This document shows positions 57,259 to 64,000 of a stretch of DNA of 64,000 bases, piece by piece; position 1 is the first letter of the stretch, and every line of letters starts with the position of its first letter. Source of the DNA: Hungatella_A sp034142505 (GTDB lineage Bacteria; Bacillota; Clostridia; Lachnospirales; Lachnospiraceae); the NCBI GenBank assembly GCA_034142505.1, contig JAWZDV010000042.1, positions 34,784 through 98,783 of the forward strand, in the 5' to 3' direction. The position numbers were made by a program, and so were the translations under genes. The notes under the pieces were generated by a model. The model saw nothing but the letters and a program-made list of their open reading frames with translations, searched no databases and had not been told where the DNA came from.

Positions 57259-58332
57259 CTATTTTACTTCCACACTCCAGCCCTTGGGACCTTCGATCTT
57301 TCCTAACTGAATCCCGGTAATCGTATCGTAAATCCGCTGTGTCACACCGCCGATCTTCCCGCCGCCGATCTCCATCTTCTCTTCCTCGTACCGCAGTTCC
57401 CCAACCGGAGATACCACAGCCGCCGTGCCGGTGCCGAAGCACTCTTCCATCTCCCCGGACTCCGCAGCCGCAACCACTTCCTCCACCGAGATCTTCCTCT
57501 CCTCCACCGGAATTCCCCACTCCTTACAAAGCGCGATCACCGAATCCCTGGTCACGCCCGGCAGTATGCTTCCGTTCAGTTCCGGCGTCACCACCGTGCC
57601 GTTGATCTTGAAGAAAATGTTCATGGCCCCGACTTCCTCAATATACTTCCGGTGAACGCCGTCCAGCCAGAGCACCTGGGAGTACCCCTCCTCATGGGCC
57701 TTCACCTGGGAAGCCATGGAAGCCACATAGTTGCCTCCGGTCTTCGCCTCTCCGATGCCGCCCTTCACCGCTCGCACATATTCATCCTCAATCCAGATCT
57801 TCACCGGGTTGATGCCGCTCTCATAGTAGGCGCCTACCGGGGAGAGAATGATCATGAATTTATACGTATAAGACGGACGCACTCCCAAAAATGGGTCCGT
57901 CGCAATCACAAACGGTCTGATATAAAGGGAAGTCCCCTCCTTCGTTGGAATCCAGTCCTCATCCACCTTCACCACCGTCTTGATGGCCTCCAGGAACAGA
58001 TCCTCCGGAATCTTCGGAATGCACAGTCTGTCATTGCTCCGGTTGGCTCTCTCAATATTCTTATCCGGGCGGAATAAAAGAATTCTTCCGTCATCGGCCC
58101 TGTAAGCTTTCAGCCCCTCGAACATCTCCTGTCCGTAGTGGAATACCATGGCTGACGGATCAAGCTCCAGCTTGTGGTAAGGAACGACTCTCGGGTCAAG
58201 CCAGCCCTTTCCCTCCTCATAATCCATCTCAAACATATGGTCCGTAAAAATCGTACCGAATACCAATGGGTTATCTTTGCCCGGTTTCTCCTTCGGGCAT
58301 GTTGTCTTCTCAATTCTGATTGTCTGCATCAC
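57259..58332 (-). CDS. ilvE: Branched-chain amino acid aminotransferase
   Basis: 357 aa class IV PLP enzyme. FGTIFTDHMFEMDYEEGKGW, MVFHYGQEMFEGLKAYRADD, IGEAKTGGNYVASMASQVKA, with the PLP lysine in EAKTGGNY, and EVGAMNIFFKINGTVVTPEL, then SILPGVTRDSVIALCKEWGI. The length and FHYGQxxFEGLKAY pattern put it in the eukaryote-like long form. Transaminates Leu, Ile, Val. TTGACA at 58412-58417 on the minus strand suggests a promoter. Confidence 0.94.
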   Translation of the reverse strand: MMQTIRIEKTTCPKEKPGKDNPLVFGTIFTDHMFEMDYEEGKGWLDPRVVPYHKLELDPSAMVFHYGQEMFEGLKAYRADDGRILLFRPDKNIERANRSNDRLCIPKIPEDLFLEAIKTVVKVDEDWIPTKEGTSLYIRPFVIATDPFLGVRPSYTYKFMIILSPVGAYYESGINPVKIWIEDEYVRAVKGGIGEAKTGGNYVASMASQVKAHEEGYSQVLWLDGVHRKYIEEVGAMNIFFKINGTVVTPELNGSILPGVTRDSVIALCKEWGIPVEERKISVEEVVAAAESGEMEECFGTGTAAVVSPVGELRYEEEKMEIGGGKIGGVTQRIYDTITGIQLGKIEGPKGWSVEVK

Positions 58333-58496
58333 TGCTCTTCCTTTCCCCTACTGGCTTTTTCGTCAGCGTATTGATTGTTTCCTTATTTATTTTCTATTCT
58401 AACACAAGAATTGTCAAGATAGAAATACATAATATGTATATTTGCTATAAAATCAGGTTATGGATACCCCGTTTAACTATAACCGGCCTCCGGCTG

Positions 58497-59873
58497 TTAT
58501 CCATTTGAAACCAGCTGCATCTGTTTTCTCAGCCATCTTCCGCTTAAGAACCGGTTACCGAACACCACCGCCCGGCACACCCAATCCAGAATCATGGCAG
58601 TCCATACGCCAACCAGCCCCATACCGGCGTATCTGCCCAGCACATAACTCATCAAAATCCGGCAGAATGCCATGGAAAGCAGAGTAACCATCATGACGAA
58701 TTTCACATCGTTGGCCGCCCGCAGGGCATTGGGCAGCGCAAAAGATGGCGCCCAGATCACCACGCAGCTGATGCCGTGAATCAGGCTTACCGTATAAGCC
58801 AATTGGGTCGTCTCCGCCGACAATCCATAAAATCCAATAATCTGCGGCAGGCAGACCGTCATCGGAAGACAGATCGCCAGATGGGCCAGCATGGCAAGCC
58901 CGCAAAGCTTTAGCGCATACTTTCTGGCCTCCTCATACCGCCTGGCTCCCACTGCCTGTCCGACCACCGTAACCATGGCAAGGCTGATGGCGCTGCCCGG
59001 AATCACCTGGAAGGAGGCAATGGTCCCTGCCACCGCATTGGCGGCGATGGACACAGTGCCAAAGCTGGTCACCAGCCCGGCCACCAGAAGTTTTCCTCCC
59101 TGGAATAAGCTGTTCTCCAGCGCCACCGGGATTCCAATATGTAAAATCTCCGCAATAATCCTGGGATCATATCCCAGCCGCAGCCTGGAATCAATATGAA
59201 GCTGCAGCCGCGGATTCCGCACAATCTTAACCATGATCAGTGACGCCACAAGCCGGGAGGTCAGCGTGGAAATAGCCGCCCCCTCCACTTCCATATGAAA
59301 CCCAAAGATCAGCACCGCATTTCCCACAATATTGATGGCGTTCATCAGCACCGACACCTTCATGGAAATCTGGGAGTTGCCCATGGACCGGCAGATGGCG
59401 GCACAGCTGTTATACCCCGCCAGAAACGGGAAGGACAGCGCCGTGATATAGAAATACGTTCTGGCATAATCCATCACCTGCGGCTCAATTTTTCCATAAA
59501 TGCCGGTGAGAATCTGCCGGTTAAACAAAAGCGCCACCGCCCCAATCACCGTTGACAGCACAAGTCCCACCAGCAGCAATTGGTTGGAAGCCCGGCAGGC
59601 CATCTTCTCATCCTCCCGCCCCAGATACTGGGACGCCACCACCGCGCCGCCGGTGGCCAGCGCCGAGAAGACATTGATCAGAAGAATATTGAGGGTATCT
59701 ACAATGGAAATACCGGACACCGCCGCCTCCCCCACGCTTGCCACCATCACCGTATCGGCCATGCCCACGGTAACCGCCAAAAACTGTTCCACAATCAACG
59801 GCAGGATCAGTCTCCTGATGGCCGCCCTGGGAAATAACGGAATATTGGTTCCACTGCTCACACTCTCGCTCAT
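58497..59873 (-). CDS. MATE family efflux transporter
   Basis: 458 aa with two six-helix halves. IRRLILPLIVEQFLAVTVGM then ADTVMVASVGEAAVSGISIV is the N-terminal motif of the MATE group that includes clostridial multidrug exporters; GNAVLIFGFHMEVEGAAIST and SFGTVSIAANAVAGTIASF follow. It differs in subgroup from the neighbouring MATE gene at 59934. The two lie in tandem, 60 nt apart, but are not recent duplicates of each other. Confidence 0.9.
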   Translation of the reverse strand: MSESVSSGTNIPLFPRAAIRRLILPLIVEQFLAVTVGMADTVMVASVGEAAVSGISIVDTLNILLINVFSALATGGAVVASQYLGREDEKMACRASNQLLLVGLVLSTVIGAVALLFNRQILTGIYGKIEPQVMDYARTYFYITALSFPFLAGYNSCAAICRSMGNSQISMKVSVLMNAINIVGNAVLIFGFHMEVEGAAISTLTSRLVASLIMVKIVRNPRLQLHIDSRLRLGYDPRIIAEILHIGIPVALENSLFQGGKLLVAGLVTSFGTVSIAANAVAGTIASFQVIPGSAISLAMVTVVGQAVGARRYEEARKYALKLCGLAMLAHLAICLPMTVCLPQIIGFYGLSAETTQLAYTVSLIHGISCVVIWAPSFALPNALRAANDVKFVMMVTLLSMAFCRILMSYVLGRYAGMGLVGVWTAMILDWVCRAVVFGNRFLSGRWLRKQMQLVSNG

Positions 59874-59933
59874 GTTCTCTCCTGTCTCTTCTCTTATTGT
59901 CTCTCATCTACCTCTTCTCAGCCGGTTGTCTTT

Positions 59934-61325
59934 CTACTGTTTGCCGGCCTTTTTCCGTCCGCTAAGCTCCGGCCACACCGTGATCAGCATTGTCGCATAG
60001 CAGGCCACGCCGCCAATCAAGTTAGAGATCGGCTCCGCCATGAAAATTCCTGTCGTCCCAAGACCAAACCATCTTGGCAGAATGAGGATCAGCGGCAGCA
60101 CGATAATCACCTTTCTAAAAATCGAGAAGAACACCGCGTTCTTCGATTTCCCCAGCGCCACAAACACCGACTGGCCTGCAAACTGCAGGGACATAAAGAA
60201 AAATCCGAAGTAATACACCTGCATGGCCGGTATCCCCGCCGCCACAATCTCCGGATCATTGTTAAAAATACGGATAAAAAACTCCGGAAATCCATGGACA
60301 AACATCCACGCCACCGTGGTATACACAATACTGACCACCGACATGAAGATGACGGACTGCTTCACCCGCCCGTACTCCCCGGCCCCGTAGTTGTATCCCA
60401 TCACCGGCTGCGCCCCGTTGGTAATGCCGTTCACCGGCATGGAGATCACCTCGCGGACCGAATTGACAATGGTCATCACACCTACATATAAATCGCCGCC
60501 AAACTGCTGGAGACTGGCATTGTACATCACCTGCACGATGCTGTTGGTGATCGACATGGTAAAACCGGACATGCCAAGGGCCACAATACTTTTCACCCGC
60601 TCTCCACTTAGTGGAAAGCAGCTCCGCCTCAACCGCAGAATCGCCCGGTCGCTTGTTAAAAACATCACAATCCAAAGGGCCGACAGAAACTGGGAGATAA
60701 TCGTCGCCAGCGCAGCCCCTCTCACGCCCATGTGAAATCCAAAGATAAAGACCGGGTCCAGCACAATATTGGCTCCGGCGCCCAGTAACACGGTCATCAT
60801 CCCGATCCGGCCAAAGCCCTGGGAATTGATAAAGCTGTTCATGCCAAGGCCGACCATGACGAACACATTGCCCAGCAGATAGATGGTTAAATACTGGTCC
60901 GCGAACGGAAATGTACTGTCGCTGGCGCCAAACAGATAGAGAATGGGTCGTTTAAAGGCCAGGCCGATTGCTGTCAGCGCGATGCCGGTAGCCAGCATCA
61001 GCACAAAGGAGTTGCCCATGATCCGTTCCGCCTCAGCATCATTGCCACGCCCCCGCTCAATGGAGCACAGCGGCGCGCCGCCCATGCCAAATAGATTGGC
61101 AAAGGCGATCACAATAGAGATCACCGGCAGACAAAGGCCCAGCCCGGTCAGCGATAAGGTGGCATGTTCCGGGATTCGTCCGATATAAATGCGGTCTACA
61201 ATATTGTAAAGCACGTTGATCAGCTGGGCCAGCGTCATGGGCAGAGCCAGACTCATAATGTTGCCTATCACGCTTCCTTTGGAAAAATCATTTTTCTTAT
61301 CCAGCTGTGTCTCTTCCATCGTCAT
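59934..61325 (-). CDS. MATE family efflux transporter
   Basis: 463 aa. LALPMTLAQLINVLYNIVDR and IYIGRIPEHATLSLTGLGLC open the first half; DPVFIFGFHMGVRGAALATI lies at residue 200. It is clearly the same subgroup as the MATE at 2065-3441 (shared MAQ/LAQ...YNIVDRxYIG, FGMGGAPL...E-RGRG and FGFHMGV). Substrate not readable. First gene of a two-MATE run. Confidence 0.9.
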   Translation of the reverse strand: MTMEETQLDKKNDFSKGSVIGNIMSLALPMTLAQLINVLYNIVDRIYIGRIPEHATLSLTGLGLCLPVISIVIAFANLFGMGGAPLCSIERGRGNDAEAERIMGNSFVLMLATGIALTAIGLAFKRPILYLFGASDSTFPFADQYLTIYLLGNVFVMVGLGMNSFINSQGFGRIGMMTVLLGAGANIVLDPVFIFGFHMGVRGAALATIISQFLSALWIVMFLTSDRAILRLRRSCFPLSGERVKSIVALGMSGFTMSITNSIVQVMYNASLQQFGGDLYVGVMTIVNSVREVISMPVNGITNGAQPVMGYNYGAGEYGRVKQSVIFMSVVSIVYTTVAWMFVHGFPEFFIRIFNNDPEIVAAGIPAMQVYYFGFFFMSLQFAGQSVFVALGKSKNAVFFSIFRKVIIVLPLILILPRWFGLGTTGIFMAEPISNLIGGVACYATMLITVWPELSGRKKAGKQ

Positions 61326-61478
61326 CCTTCCATTCCCCGAAGTCTCAAAATTTTCGTATATTGTTCCATTTTATCTCTACTCCCCCGATTTTACAAGATG
61401 TTTACAAAGTTCCCGGGATTTTCTGCAAAAAAAGAACAGGGTACATGTCTCGCCACATACTCTGTTCCTTGTCTATTC

Positions 61479-61727
61479 TTACGCGCCCTGCTCCATCTGG
61501 GGCTGGTAGTCCAATATCATATCCCGGAGTTCCTCCGTAGATAACTCCTTCTCCTTCATCAGCTCCAGCACCTCCTTTAACTCCAGCTGCGCCAGTTCCT
61601 CCTCGATCTCCCGCTTCTGGTCTTTCAACGTCTGCACCGCCTGCTCATACTGTGCAATCGCCTGCACCACGTCCTCCAGTTTCTGCTGTAATTTTTCTTT
61701 TGGTGATTTTCGTGCACCTCTTGGCAT
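61479..61727 (-). CDS. Small coiled-coil protein of unknown function (82 aa)
   Basis: Counted from ATG 61727 (MPRGARKSPKEKLQQKLEDV), preceded by AGGAGAATAGAGCT. A long helix of Gln/Glu/Lys/Leu heptads (IAQYEQAVQTLKDQKREIEE, LAQLELKEVLELMKEKELS) then ELRDMILDY. It resembles the DUF4315 type of small coiled-coil proteins in conjugative elements, but no other element genes are nearby. Basic N-terminus, acidic middle. Function unknown. Confidence 0.7.
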   Translation of the reverse strand: MPRGARKSPKEKLQQKLEDVVQAIAQYEQAVQTLKDQKREIEEELAQLELKEVLELMKEKELSTEELRDMILDYQPQMEQGA

Positions 61728-61878
61728 AGCTCTATTCTCCTTTTCCCTGATTCTGTATTTGGAAGTATGTCCCATTATTTATAATCTATGACAGTCAGGT
61801 GGAAAATATACCTCCCATTTTTTTCAAGGCTGTGGTAAAATAACTTTATATCAAAATGGAGAAAGTGAGGGATCTGTT

Positions 61879-62241
61879 ATGAAAAAAGAAGTATTGGATT
61901 TTATGGTGGAAAAGACGAAGGAATTGGTAAGCGCCGTCACCTGCAGCCCGGAGACTAAGGCTGCTGCCCAGATATGGTTAGATGCTGTGGGAACCGACAA
62001 TGAATCTTCAGCAACTATTACATATATGGCAGAGCTGGAAGCCGACATCATGCCAATCGACACTTTAATCGGTTTTGCAGAATCAGAAGCCGGCGCCAAG
62101 GTGTTTGGAGCGGACAAAACCAAAGAGGTGGCCGCTCACGCGAAAGAGATCAAAGCCGCTGGCGCCAAATACTGTGACTGCCCGGCCTGTGCCGCCGTGG
62201 AAGCCATCTTAAACAAGAAGGACGACATCCTCGGATCATGA
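61879..62241 (+). CDS. Small conserved protein of unknown function (120 aa)
   Basis: Starts MKKEVLDFMVEKTKELVSAV behind GAGAAAGTGAGGGATCTGTT. Helical throughout (AETKAAAQIWLDAVG-like TKAAAQIWLDAVGTDNESSA; EADIMPIDTLIGFAESEAGA) and ends with CDCPACAAVEAILNKKDD, a possible metal-binding C-x-C-x2-C. Similar proteins occur widely in Lachnospiraceae and are sometimes labelled 'Hsp90' in databases, without basis in the sequence. Terminator follows. Confidence 0.7.
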   Translation: MKKEVLDFMVEKTKELVSAVTCSPETKAAAQIWLDAVGTDNESSATITYMAELEADIMPIDTLIGFAESEAGAKVFGADKTKEVAAHAKEIKAAGAKYCDCPACAAVEAILNKKDDILGS

Positions 62242-62256
62242 CAAACTGGCATCTCT

Positions 62257-62291
62257 AAAACGCGGAAGCCTTACGGCCTCTGCGTTTTCAT
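62257..62291 (+). terminator. Terminator after the 61879 gene
   Basis: AAAACGC-GGA pairs with TCT-GCGTTTT with an inner CC-TTAC-GG, followed by CATTTG. The T-run is part of the stem, as in short Lachnospiraceae terminators. Confidence 0.7.
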
Positions 62292-62429
62292 TTGCATAAA
62301 AAAGCAACCGTTCAAACGGCAGGAGCATTGATACGGGAAAGTGCGGCAAGCTTGTTTGTAAACGCCTTACTGCATCAATGTTCAGGGGCCGTTGGAACTG
62401 ATACAAATTAAACTTGAAGGAGAACACCC

Positions 62430-63590
62430 ATGTTTCAGTTATTATTGACCGTTATTTATCTGGCCTTTATCAGCCTTGGCCTGCCGGATGCCCTGTTAGG
62501 ATCGGCATGGCCAACCATGTACCGGGAATTTGGAGTTCCTGTTTCCTATGCAGGCGTCATCTCTATGATTATTGCAGTCGGAACGATTATATCCAGCCTG
62601 ATGAGCGACCGTCTGACAAGAAAACTTGGAACCGGAAAAGTTACTGTAATCAGCGTATTTCTGACTGCCGCTGCCCTGTTCGGCTTCTCCGTCAGCGGTT
62701 CCTTCTGGATGCTGTGCCTGTGGGCGGTTCCCTATGGACTTGGGGCCGGGAGCGTGGACGCTTCGCTGAATAATTATGTAGCGCTTCATTATGCCAGCCG
62801 CCATATGAGCTGGCTTCACTGTATGTGGGGAATCGGCGCTTCCCTTGGCCCCTATGTCATGGGATACGTATTGGCCGGCGGCCAGCGCTGGAATATGGGA
62901 TACCGTTACATCGGAATCCTTCAGGTTGCTCTGACGGTGATTCTGCTGTTCAGCCTGCCGCTCTGGAAAAGAAGAGACAACGGCGGTACGGACGCCAATC
63001 ACCACGAGACGGAACACGCGCCTGCCCTGAAGCAGATTATCCAGATTCCCGGTGCTAAGGAAGTCATGATCACGTTCTTCTGCTACTGCGCCCTGGAACA
63101 GACCACCGGTTTGTGGGCCAGCAGTTATCTGGTATTAAACCGGGGAATATCCGCGGAATCCGCCGCCAGTTTCGCGAGCCTGTTTTACCTCGGCATCACG
63201 GCGGGCCGGGCGCTTGGCGGCTTTCTCACCCTCAAGCTGAATGACACGCAGATGATCCTGATTGGCCAGGGATTGATATTGGCAGGAATCTTGTCCCTGC
63301 TGCTCCCCTTTGGCGAAGCCACTTCCCTTTTAGGCCTGATTTTGGTTGGTCTGGGATGCGCTCCCATTTATCCGTCCATTATCCATTCCACGCCTACACA
63401 TTTCGGCGCGGAGAAATCCCAGGCGATGATTGGCGTGCAGATGGCTGCCGCTTATGTGGGAACCTGCCTGATGCCCCCTGTATTCGGGCTGATGGCAAAC
63501 CATATCAGTGTAGCGCTGTATCCGTTTTATCTGCTGGCGATCCTGGTATTGATGGCTGTCATGTATCAAAAGCTGCTGAAAAAAGTATAA
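62430..63590 (+). CDS. MFS transporter
   Basis: 386 aa, twelve hydrophobic segments. FISLGLPDALLGSAWPTMYR, ISSLMSDRLTRKLGTGKVTV, with the MFS-like D-R-(x)-G/RK loop, and VDASLNNYVALHYASRHMSW then LHCMWGIGASLGPYVMGYV are characteristic of the FucP/sugar-type or drug-H+ MFS groups of clostridia. Substrate not predicted. Ribosome binding site TTGAAGGAGAACACCC. Followed by a strong terminator. Confidence 0.88.
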   Translation: MFQLLLTVIYLAFISLGLPDALLGSAWPTMYREFGVPVSYAGVISMIIAVGTIISSLMSDRLTRKLGTGKVTVISVFLTAAALFGFSVSGSFWMLCLWAVPYGLGAGSVDASLNNYVALHYASRHMSWLHCMWGIGASLGPYVMGYVLAGGQRWNMGYRYIGILQVALTVILLFSLPLWKRRDNGGTDANHHETEHAPALKQIIQIPGAKEVMITFFCYCALEQTTGLWASSYLVLNRGISAESAASFASLFYLGITAGRALGGFLTLKLNDTQMILIGQGLILAGILSLLLPFGEATSLLGLILVGLGCAPIYPSIIHSTPTHFGAEKSQAMIGVQMAAAYVGTCLMPPVFGLMANHISVALYPFYLLAILVLMAVMYQKLLKKV

Positions 63591-63605
63591 AAGAATAGGC
63601 TGAAA

Positions 63606-63654
63606 AAAATACGCCGCATACCCACTCGTTAAAATGGATATGCGGCGTATTCCG
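63606..63654. terminator. Terminator between the MFS gene and tmRNA
   Basis: TACGCCGCATA-C-CCA pairs with TGG-A-TATGCGGCGTA around CTCGTTAAAA. GAAAAAAA lies on the left and TTCCGTT on the right, so it can end the MFS transcript and, on the other strand, follow tmRNA. Confidence 0.75.
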
Positions 63655-63664
63655 TTGCATCAAA

Positions 63665-64000
63665 TGGAGCTGACGGGATTTGAACCCGTGTCCAAAAACC
63701 AATTCCCTGTTCTTCTACTATCATAGTCAGTTCTTTGACATTCCCTTACGTCACCCGGGAACTAACACCCTGGTGGGCTTGGTAGCTTCATGATACGCCC
63801 ATATGCTCAAAGCTTTGCATAAGTCGTTTCTCACATCGTCGACGCCAGGATCTTAAAGTGTGAGTGCTTTAAGGCTGACGGCAGCCATTAGGCTGCGTAT
63901 GCTAAATTGTCTTCAGCGTTTAATTTTAATTTTGCCGTTTGACGCACCGCATGCGGATAGCTTCACCAGCTGCATAGCCCCTGTCGAAACCAGTACAGCC
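63665..64000 (-). ncRNA. ssrA: tmRNA (5' end a few nt beyond the window)
   Basis: The minus-strand RNA ends with the tRNA-like arm ...CACGGGTTCAAATCCCGTC then AGCTCCA (3' CCA encoded at 63665-63667) and begins, at the window edge, with GGCTGTACTGGTTTCGACAG, the usual tmRNA 5' region. The tag frame at 63888-63935 encodes AKLKLNAEDNLAYAA and a stop (TAA), the standard clostridial degradation tag. About 336 nt are visible, so only the first few bases are missing. It rescues stalled ribosomes with SmpB. Confidence 0.97.

Noticed and set aside
61879..62241. Annotation as Hsp90
   Set aside because: At 120 residues it has none of the GHKL ATPase or middle-domain motifs of Hsp90; the label is a database habit.

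Overview
The window looks like a chromosome segment of a spore-forming, low-to-mid GC Firmicute of the Lachnospiraceae type (Hungatella, Enterocloster or Lachnoclostridium-like). Evidence: an anaerobic (cbi-type) cobalamin pathway, a small acid-soluble spore protein, a LysM-GH18 spore-type enzyme, a threonyl-tRNA synthetase T-box, a cmk-ispH-rpsA cluster of clostridial type, YesM/YesN two-component genes and five MATE exporters. The species cannot be fixed from the sequence alone. Almost everything is on the minus strand; only six genes are on the plus strand (3714, 4490, 46952, 52378, 61879, 62430).

Layout. 1-1.5 kb: 5' part of an Lsa-type ABC-F ribosome-protection gene behind a leader that reads as a two-ORF attenuator. 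1.5-5.4 kb: LURP-one protein, MATE, a YHYH/cell-wall-repeat protein, a small Cys-rich protein and a frameshifted gene. 5.4-7.2 kb: the poorly characterised GGGtGRT protein with its NifU/SufU-like partner. 7.4-12.7 kb: MATE, then a ThyX-like / dihydrofolate reductase / MATE / NlpC-P60 gene run. 12.8-18.6 kb: response regulator, histidine kinase and two sugar-binding proteins, bracketed by two 78-nt palindromic elements with the same ends and core but different, compensating stems. 18.6-35.6 kb: a very long cobalamin operon, cbiD to cbiC, that also carries a SAP-type gene, an acetyltransferase, an unknown ORF and several in-frame short-repeat expansions; it starts right behind an Rpn-type nuclease gene. 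36-41 kb: spore protein, XRE regulator, a broken ORF, a second Rpn nuclease, and the padR-DUF1700-DUF4097-pspC envelope-stress-like operon.

41.2-45.2 kb: rpsA, ispH, cmk and a flavoprotein in tightly overlapping order. 45-53 kb: polyphosphate:AMP phosphotransferase, aspartate kinase, HD-domain protein, LysM-GH18, SdpRI with two clear operators, DUF523. 53-56 kb: thrS with its T-box, immediately downstream of a HigBA-like toxin-antitoxin pair whose antitoxin stop codon lies in the T-box promoter. 56-63.6 kb: AEC permease, ilvE, two MATE genes, two small unknowns, an MFS permease. The window closes inside the tmRNA gene, almost complete, on the minus strand.

The cbi genes would take cobalt-precorrin-2 to adenosylcobinamide and attach the lower ligand, but the cobaltochelatase, the uroporphyrinogen methyltransferase and the corrinoid adenosyltransferase are not here, and I see no cobalamin riboswitch in front of cbiD. 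All assignments come from reading the sequence and from knowledge of families; no database search was run.
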